In this document: piece by piece, positions 15,761 through 20,481 of the stretch
How positions within the stretch are numbered: position 1 is the first letter of the stretch
How the letters are laid out: each line of letters opens with the position of its first letter
Assembly: GCA_947624635.1 (NCBI GenBank)
Contig: CANQLF010000005.1
Span: forward strand, 1 to 20,481
DNA: 20,481 bases
From: an uncultured Bacilli bacterium
Lineage (GTDB): Bacteria > Bacillota_I > Bacilli_A > RF39 > UBA660
Direction: 5' to 3'
Notes under the pieces: model-generated
The model's input: only the letters and a program-made list of their open reading frames with translations
What the model was told of the DNA's origin: nothing
Databases searched by the model: none
Made by a program: the position numbers and the translations under genes

Positions 15761-16366
15761 ATGAAAGATATTCAAATAATTTACATAAGTGACTTAACCA
15801 ATGAAAAAATGATATATAATTCAACAGGAATTTATGAATTAATTCCTGTGCTTGATAAATATTACAAATTAAAAAAAAGAAGCTTTGAGGCAATTAAGGA
15901 TAATAAATATAGAAATTTTGATAATTTATGTATACAAATCTCCCCAGATGATCAGGTAACTAGAAATTCATATAAAAATAAAATACATACACTAAAACGT
16001 ATAACAAGTGAAACAGAATTATATGAAAAAGATATTAAAAACAAAAAAAAGATTTCATATGGTAAATATGTTGTTAAAATTAAAAATGGAGATATAAAAA
16101 TAGTTGACTCTGTACTTAGAAATGATATAATGAGTGGTAAAAATCCATTTCAATATATAGAATTAGATACAGAAAAAACATATGAAGAAAATGATATTAT
16201 AGTAGGTTATCCTATTAAAAGTATAGAAAATATTGATGTGCTTAGAAGTGAATTTATAATAAAAAACAAACAAATATTATTTGACTTACTTGAATCAAGT
16301 TATAAGTATTCTATGCAAAAAAAGAAAGTGAAATCTAAAATTTTTAAAAATAAAAAAAGGAGTTAA
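15761..16366 (+). CDS. Unrecognised basic protein in the ylbM position
   Basis: The product is 201 residues from ATG 15761, with GAGGTG seven or so bases upstream. It has no signal peptide and no membrane helix. It ends in a very Lys-rich tail (KKKVKSKIFKNKKRS), suggesting contact with nucleic acid or membrane lipids. The body has short beta-like strands (GKYVVKIKNGDIKIVDSVL; DIIVGYPIKSI) and no catalytic motif that I can name. In Bacillus this slot between ylbL and ylbN is filled by ylbM (the tRNA acetate ligase TmcAL, about 400 residues, nucleotidyltransferase fold). This protein is half that size and lacks a nucleotidyltransferase signature, so it is not ylbM. The yceD ribosome binding site lies inside its last codons, so the two are translated as one operon. 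Confidence 0.7.
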   Translation: MKDIQIIYISDLTNEKMIYNSTGIYELIPVLDKYYKLKKRSFEAIKDNKYRNFDNLCIQISPDDQVTRNSYKNKIHTLKRITSETELYEKDIKNKKKISYGKYVVKIKNGDIKIVDSVLRNDIMSGKNPFQYIELDTEKTYEENDIIVGYPIKSIENIDVLRSEFIIKNKQILFDLLESSYKYSMQKKKVKSKIFKNKKRS

Positions 16367-16372
16367 TAATTA

Positions 16373-16858
16373 ATGATCGATATCAGTCCTATCAATTTAA
16401 ATTTAAAAAAAGAAATAATAATTAATGAAAATATAAAGTACGATGAAAATGATTATAAAAATACTGATATAATCGATATTTCAAATATAGTAGTTACAGG
16501 TTCTGTAAAAAGAATAGATAACAATGATTTAGATCTAAATATAAACGCAAAAGGAGTAATGACATTACCATGTTCGATTACATTAAAACCTGTTAAACAT
16601 CAAATTTCTATACAATTACACGAAATTATCGACGAAAAAGATGAAAATAATTTAAAAAAAGATCAAAATACACTTGAATTAAAGCCTTATTTGTGGGAAA
16701 ATATTGTAGTAGAAATCCCACTTCGTATAATAAGCGATGATGCTTATAAAAAGGAATATAAAGGAAATGGGTGGCAATTGATTACAGATGAAACAAAAAA
16801 AGAGAATAAAAATAATCCTTTTGAGGCACTTGAACAATTGCTAGATGATAAAGAATAG
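16373..16858 (+). CDS. yceD: YceD/DUF177 family protein
   Basis: The product is 161 residues, ATG 16373 with GGAG at 16359-16362, inside the previous gene's end. It has the family layout: N-terminal strands, a central VTGSVKRIDNNDLDLNINAKGVMTLPCSITLKPV segment in which MTLPCSITL matches the (V/M)-x-x-P-C-x-x-(T/S)-L core of YceD, and an acidic C-terminal half ending in NPFEALEQLLDD. In bacteria and plants, YceD-family proteins are encoded next to rpmF and are needed for 23S rRNA accumulation, so a role in large-subunit assembly is likely. It lies 11 bases ahead of rpmF, the classic pairing. The bacillar name is ylbN. Confidence 0.88.
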   Translation: MIDISPINLNLKKEIIINENIKYDENDYKNTDIIDISNIVVTGSVKRIDNNDLDLNINAKGVMTLPCSITLKPVKHQISIQLHEIIDEKDENNLKKDQNTLELKPYLWENIVVEIPLRIISDDAYKKEYKGNGWQLITDETKKENKNNPFEALEQLLDDKE

Positions 16859-16869
16859 GAGGAATAACA

Positions 16870-17055
16870 ATGGCAGTTCCATTTAGAAGAACAAGTAAAA
16901 CTAAAAAAAGAATGAGAAGAAATGGTAACTATACAGTTAGTGCTAATAATACTATTAAGTGTCCAAATTGTGGTGAAGCAATTCGTCCACATAGAGTATG
17001 CCCAAATTGTGGATCATACAAAGGTAAAACTGTAGTTGAGACTGTAGAAGAATAA
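16870..17055 (+). CDS. rpmF: Ribosomal protein bL32 (zinc-type)
   Basis: The product is 61 residues. It begins MAVPFRRTSKTKKRMRRN and carries two CPNCG knuckles (about residues 31-35 and 45-49, CPNCGEAIRPHRVCPNCGSY), giving the four-Cys zinc form of bL32. Length and sequence match the family well. The ribosome binding site AGGAGG is near-perfect, with spacing suited to high expression. It ends the ylb/yceD operon. A 9-bp hairpin formed by its last codons (17051-17059 with 17071-17079) lacks a clean T run and conflicts with the downstream T-box stem, so most read-through would meet the T-box terminator. Confidence 0.97.
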   Translation: MAVPFRRTSKTKKRMRRNGNYTVSANNTIKCPNCGEAIRPHRVCPNCGSYKGKTVVETVEE

Positions 17056-17065
17056 CAAAGATATT
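17036..17065 (+). promoter_or_regulatory. Candidate promoter of the leucine T-box leader
   Basis: TTGAGA (17036-17041, inside the 3' end of rpmF) and GATATT (17060-17065) are 18 bases apart. They predict a transcript starting near 17072, just before the first paired base of the T-box stem I. The boxes are imperfect, and support comes mainly from this fit. Confidence 0.4.
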
Positions 17066-17071
17066 TATATT

Positions 17072-17273
17072 TTGTTATTGAAAAAGTAGTAATAAAATAT
17101 TTTTTTGTAGAGAGTTAGTGATTGGTGTAAACTAATAAAAATATTTTATGAACTTGTTTTCATTTATAACAAACGTATACCTGCGATAAAAGAACAAAGT
17201 GCACAATAAAATTATTGTGAATTAAGGTGGTACCGCGAAATAATTCGTCCTTACAATGGATGGATTATTTTTT
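17072..17273 (+). promoter_or_regulatory. Leucine-specific T-box riboswitch with terminator
   Basis: The conserved T-box AAGGTGGTACCGCG lies at 17224-17237. Stem I can be drawn in full: GTTAT (17074-17078) with ATAAC (17166-17170), TGAAAA with TTTTCA, and a perfect 13-bp upper stem (17092-17104 region with 17137-17149). Its top holds GAGAGTTAGTGATTGGTG. The specifier side reads GAACTTG; CTT (17153-17155) and TTG in the overlapping register both encode leucine. The terminator stem is 17239-17250 with 17258-17269 (two G-U pairs), followed by a T run, and its 5' arm overlaps the antiterminator partner TCGTCC. Uncharged tRNA-Leu should favour read-through into the small membrane protein gene and leuS. 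The leucine specificity agrees with the downstream synthetase. Confidence 0.92.
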
Positions 17274-17293
17274 ATATAAGAGGAAGTGATATT

Positions 17294-17662
17294 ATGATAA
17301 AAATAATATTAGAATTTTTAATTGTTTTTATTATATGTTATATTCTTTATTTTATATTTGTAATATCAAATAAAAAGAATAGCAAATATAAAGCTAAAAA
17401 ACCTAGAGTTGAGGATGCTTTCTTAACTTTTAAATATAAAATTGATTTTAAAAAAGTTAATTATAAAAAATATCTTCACTTAACCTCATTAGTTAATAGT
17501 TTTATAATAGCTTTATGTTTAGAATTGGTACAAATAGTGAATGGATTATTTTTTCAAATATTATTATCATTTGTATTTTTAGTACCACTTATTCTAATAA
17601 CATACTCAATAATTGGAAAGTATTACCAAAAGAAAGGGATGATTAAAGATGTACAATTATAG
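17294..17662 (+). CDS. Small three-helix membrane protein in the leucine T-box operon
   Basis: The product is 122 residues, ATG 17294 with AAGAGGAAGTG upstream. Helices lie at about residues 4-25, 66-85 and 88-108. A basic, Lys-rich cytoplasmic or outer loop runs about 27-60 (KKNSKYKAKKPRVEDAFLTFKYKIDFKKVNYKKY). No domain is recognised. Its last 14 bases overlap the start of leuS, so it is translationally coupled to the synthetase and controlled by the same T-box. A role linked to leucine supply (transport, or regulation of a transporter) is a fair guess, but it is too small and motif-poor to name. It may equally be a membrane protein that simply travels with leuS in this lineage. Confidence 0.75.
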   Translation: MIKIILEFLIVFIICYILYFIFVISNKKNSKYKAKKPRVEDAFLTFKYKIDFKKVNYKKYLHLTSLVNSFIIALCLELVQIVNGLFFQILLSFVFLVPLILITYSIIGKYYQKKGMIKDVQL

Positions 17663-20051
17663 TGAAATAGAAAAAAAATGGCAAAAATATTGGATTGATA
17701 ACAAATGTTTTGAAGCAAAAAATGGTGGCGATAAAGAAAAATATTATATATTGGTTGAATTTCCATATCCAAGTGGATCAGGACTTCATGTTGGACATGT
17801 AAGAAGTTATACTGCTTTAGATGCTCTATCAAGGATTAAAAGAATGCAAGGATTCAATGTATTATTTCCAATGGGATGGGATGCTTTTGGACTTCCTGCA
17901 GAGCAATACGCAATTAAAAATAAAGTTCACCCTAAAATTGCAGTTAAAGAAAATATTAAAGTATTTAAAAGTCAAATTCAAAGTTTGGGATTATCCTTTG
18001 ATTGGAGTAGAGAATTTGCAACTACTGATGAAGATTATTATAAATGGACACAATGGCAATTCTTGAAATTCTATGAAAAAGGAATGGCATATAAAGGAAA
18101 AAAAGAAATTAATTGGTGTCCAAATTGTAAAATAGGTTTATCTAATGAAGAAGCAGAAGGTGGAGTATGTGAAAGATGTGGACATACTGTAGAAAAAAAA
18201 GAAAAAGAACAATGGATCCTAAAAATGAGCGACTATGCAGAAAAATTGTTAGATGGACTTAATGATACTGATTTTCTAGATAGAATTAAAACAGCTCAAA
18301 TAAATTGGATAGGGAAAAGTGTCGGAGCTGAAGTAGATTTTAAATTAGATAATGTCGACGATTACTTAAAAGTATTTACAACTAGACCTGATACACTTTA
18401 TGGTGTAACATTTATGGTTATTTCACCAGAACATCCATATATAGAAAAATATAAAGATAAGATTAAAAACTACGATGAAGTTTTAAAATATAAAAATGAA
18501 GCTGCACATAAATCAGAAATAGAAAGAACAGATGCTACAAAAGAAAAAACAGGTGTAAAAATTGATGGTATTGAAGCTATTAATCCAGTTAATAATGAAA
18601 AAATACAAATTTGGGTATCTGATTATGTATTAATTAATTATGGAACAGGCGCAATTATGGCAGTACCTGCACATGATGAAAGAGACTATACTTTTGCTAA
18701 AAAGTTCGGTATAGATATAATCGAAGTTATAAAAGGTGGAGATATATCTAAAGAAGCTTATACAGGTGATGGTGAAATGGTTAATTCTGGTGTTCTTACT
18801 GGGATTACTAATAAAGCCACTGCAATAGATAAAATGATAAAATTCTTAGAAGATAATAAAATAGGAAAGAAAACAACAAATTATAGATTACAAGATTGGA
18901 TATTCTCAAGACAAAGATTCTGGGGTGAACCAATTCCTATGATATATTGTGATGATTGTGGATGGGTTCCTGTTCCATATGAAGATTTACCAGTAACACT
19001 ACCTAATGTTACATCATATGAACCAACTGATACAGGTGAAAGTCCACTTGCAAATATCACTGAATGGGTAAATACAACTTGTCCAAAATGTGGTAAAAAA
19101 GCAAAAAGAGAAACAGACACAATGCCTAACTGGGCAGGATCTTCTTGGTATTATCTAAGATATATGGATCCAAAAAACGTAGATGAATTTGCAAGTCTTG
19201 ATGCTATGAAATACTGGGGTATGGTAGATTATTACAACGGTGGAATGGAACATGCGACAAGACACTTATTATATGCAAGATTCTGGCATAGATTCTTATA
19301 TGATAATGGACTAGTACCTTATCCTGAACCATTTAAAAAACGTGTTGCTCATGGAATGATACTAGGTGAAAATGGCGAAAAAATGAGTAAAAGTAAAGGT
19401 AATGTAGTAAATCCTGATGACATGATAAAAGAATATGGTGCAGATGCACTTAGAACTTATGAAATGTTTATAGGTGATTACGAAAAAGATGCTGCATGGA
19501 GTGAAAATGGTCTTAAAGGATGTAAAAGATTCTTAGATAAAGTCTATAGATTAAAAGATAAAGTTAATGATAATACAGAATATACTAAAGAATTAGAAAG
19601 TTTAATTCATAAAACTATTAAAAAAGTTACAAACGATATTTCAACAATGAATTATAATACAGCAGTATCAAGCTTAATGATTTTAACTAATGCGTATGAA
19701 GATGCTAAAAGTATAAGTAAAGCTGATTACAGAGTATTACTTACATTACTTAATCCTATCGCACCACATATTACAGAAGAATTAAACGAAATGTGTAATT
19801 TAGGTGATAAAATAGTAAATTCAGCTTGGCCAGATTACGATGAATCAAAGACGGTAGATACCGAAAAAGAAATTGGTGTTCAAGTAAATGGTAAAGTAAG
19901 AGCTACTATATTAATTAATGATAAAATGGACGAAAGTGAAATAAAAGAATTAGCTTTAAATAATGAAAATGTTAAAAGACATATAGAAGGAAAAGAAATT
20001 TTGAAAACAATAATTATAAAAGGAAAAATTGTAAATATTGTTGTTAAATAA
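17649..20051 (+). CDS. leuS: Leucine-tRNA ligase
   Basis: The product is 800 residues, a normal bacterial LeuRS length. It begins inside the preceding gene, with AAAGGG upstream. Motifs in order: HVGH signature (47-50) in FPYPSGSGLHVGHVRSY, first zinc Cys set C157/C160/C174/C177, and the CP1 editing domain with TTRPDTLYGVTF at about 244 and GTGAIMAVPAHDERD further on. A second Cys cluster has YCDDCG and TCPKCG, then comes the KMSKS loop (about 578) in GEKMSKSKGNVVNPDD. The C-terminal anticodon-binding region ends with the VNGKVRATI signature of the LeuRS C-terminal domain. No active-site residue looks missing, and the editing domain is present. It charges tRNA-Leu and is controlled by the T-box at 17072-17273. 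A strong terminator follows. Confidence 0.97.
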   Translation: MYNYSEIEKKWQKYWIDNKCFEAKNGGDKEKYYILVEFPYPSGSGLHVGHVRSYTALDALSRIKRMQGFNVLFPMGWDAFGLPAEQYAIKNKVHPKIAVKENIKVFKSQIQSLGLSFDWSREFATTDEDYYKWTQWQFLKFYEKGMAYKGKKEINWCPNCKIGLSNEEAEGGVCERCGHTVEKKEKEQWILKMSDYAEKLLDGLNDTDFLDRIKTAQINWIGKSVGAEVDFKLDNVDDYLKVFTTRPDTLYGVTFMVISPEHPYIEKYKDKIKNYDEVLKYKNEAAHKSEIERTDATKEKTGVKIDGIEAINPVNNEKIQIWVSDYVLINYGTGAIMAVPAHDERDYTFAKKFGIDIIEVIKGGDISKEAYTGDGEMVNSGVLTGITNKATAIDKMIKFLEDNKIGKKTTNYRLQDWIFSRQRFWGEPIPMIYCDDCGWVPVPYEDLPVTLPNVTSYEPTDTGESPLANITEWVNTTCPKCGKKAKRETDTMPNWAGSSWYYLRYMDPKNVDEFASLDAMKYWGMVDYYNGGMEHATRHLLYARFWHRFLYDNGLVPYPEPFKKRVAHGMILGENGEKMSKSKGNVVNPDDMIKEYGADALRTYEMFIGDYEKDAAWSENGLKGCKRFLDKVYRLKDKVNDNTEYTKELESLIHKTIKKVTNDISTMNYNTAVSSLMILTNAYEDAKSISKADYRVLLTLLNPIAPHITEELNEMCNLGDKIVNSAWPDYDESKTVDTEKEIGVQVNGKVRATILINDKMDESEIKELALNNENVKRHIEGKEILKTIIIKGKIVNIVVK

Positions 20052-20098
20052 ACTAGTTATATATTATTAAAATAAATATTAATTTTAAAGTCAAATTC

Positions 20099-20141
20099 AG
20101 AAAATATTATTCGATATGTAGAATTAATATTTTCTTTTTTT
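20099..20141 (+). terminator. Terminator of the leuS operon
   Basis: AGAAAATATTATTC (20099-20112) pairs with 20121-20135 with one bulged base and an 8-base loop, followed by six or seven T. Confidence 0.85.
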
Positions 20142-20228
20142 AATATATTTTATTTTACAAATCTATAAATTACATGATAAAATATAAGTGGAGACTAAAA
20201 TTGATAGCAAAAACTGTTGAAAAAAATC

Positions 20229-20256
20229 TTGACTTGGGGGGGGATTTTTATATAAT
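20229..20256 (+). promoter_or_regulatory. Promoter with poly-G tract in the spacer (likely phase-variable)
   Basis: TTGACT (20229-20234) and TATAAT (20251-20256) are 16 bases apart. The spacer contains a run of eight G (20236-20243), the only such run in this AT-rich window. One extra G would give the optimal 17-base spacing, so gain or loss of G by slipped-strand mispairing should change promoter strength. The predicted start near 20263 would give a leader of about 35 bases before the ATG at 20297. Confidence 0.75.
20236..20243 (+). repeat. Homopolymeric G8 tract
   Basis: Eight consecutive G lie between the -35 and -10 boxes of the last promoter. Runs of this kind are unstable in replication and are a common basis of phase variation. 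Confidence 0.9.
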
Positions 20257-20296
20257 TTAACTAGAATTGTTAATAATAAAATAGAGGTGTAAAATT

Positions 20297-20481
20297 ATGG
20301 TTAAGAAGAAAGAAAATAAAATATTAAAATACATAAAAGAACATAAAATAATAATTGGTATTATAAGTATAATTTTAGTATTAATAATATCAGGAACAAG
20401 TCTAGCAATATATCTAATAAGTGATGAAGGAGAAGAAAAATCTTATACATTAGGAAATATAGATGTAGAATATATTGATGG
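20297..20481 (+). CDS. N-terminal part of a membrane-anchored or exported surface protein (truncated by window edge)
   Basis: ATG 20297 is preceded by AGAGGTG eight or so bases upstream. The frame stays open to the window end (61 full codons). A basic N-terminus (KKKENKILKYIKEHK) is followed by a hydrophobic helix (about residues 18-42) and then an acidic outer segment. GTSLAIYLISDE just after the helix and YTLGNIDVEYID beyond it resemble the start of TasA/camelysin-type proteins with a SipW-dependent signal peptide (G-T-x-A-Y-x-S-D then a T-x-G-N-x-D-x strand). With only 61 residues this is tentative; a generic anchored surface protein is the alternative. It is the gene under the poly-G promoter, which supports an exposed, switchable surface product. 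Confidence 0.65.
   Translation, partial: MVKKKENKILKYIKEHKIIIGIISIILVLIISGTSLAIYLISDEGEEKSYTLGNIDVEYID

Noticed and set aside
17051..17079. Hairpin at the end of rpmF as a dedicated terminator.
   Set aside because: It has a 9-bp stem but is followed by GAAAAAG rather than a T run, and it competes with the T-box stem I. It is not listed as a terminator.
18881..19120. Minus-strand 79-codon frame inside leuS.
   Set aside because: It is a shadow of the leuS coding sequence, without its own start signals.
20201..20260. A 19-codon TTG-start frame with a GGAG site that runs through the poly-G tract, possibly a leader peptide.
   Set aside because: Its own candidate promoter (TTTACA at 20154, TAAAAT at 20178) would start transcription inside the GGAG site, and the frame covers the whole downstream promoter. 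Coding is unlikely, though the short frame could be checked for conservation.

Overview
The window comes from a very AT-rich, low-GC Gram-positive bacterium of the Bacillota. The evidence is strong AGGAGG-type ribosome binding sites, consensus sigma-A promoters, a leucine T-box in front of leuS, and a ylbJ/ylbL/yceD/rpmF block like that of Bacillus. TGA is used as a stop (the gene ending at 2570), so this is not a mycoplasma using code 4. An uncultured gut Bacilli or Clostridia lineage is plausible, but the sequence alone does not place it further.

Layout. (1) 1-1850: the tail of an Rpn/PD-(D/E)XK-type nuclease gene, then a secreted protein with copper-amine-oxidase-type stalk domains, with its own promoter and terminator. 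(2) 1860-5751: a tight three-gene operon (promoter TTGACT-17-TATAAT, overlapping stop/start codons, strong terminator). It encodes a signal-peptide protein with a C-terminal anchor, a 910-residue secreted Cys-rich protein, and a small protein with an N-terminal anchor. This looks like an uncharacterised cell-surface assembly. (3) 5760-11741: an OmpR-family regulator and histidine kinase, a GC-rich tandem hairpin repeat, an 85-residue orphan gene, then a MacB/FtsX-type ABC ATPase and permease. A long inverted repeat sits just upstream of the ABC promoter and may be the regulator's operator. (4) 11703-13708: a GspE/PilB-type ATPase and a type IV prepilin-like protein, divergently transcribed from one short intergenic region. 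(5) 13701-17055: a rearranged ylb block: ylbJ (minus strand), the ylbL/sepM-like PDZ-Lon protease, an unrecognised 201-residue protein where Bacillus has ylbM, then the yceD/DUF177 gene and rpmF. (6) 17060-20141: a leucine T-box controlling a small membrane protein whose gene overlaps leuS, then a terminator. (7) 20142-20481: a promoter with a run of eight G between the -35 and -10 boxes, driving a membrane-anchored protein cut off by the window edge.

The strongest leads are the poly-G promoter (an architecture typical of phase variation by slipped-strand mispairing), the Cys-rich secreted operon, the unknown membrane protein under leucine T-box control, and the GC-rich tandem hairpins. All functions are inferred from motifs and gene order read by eye. 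No database search was run.
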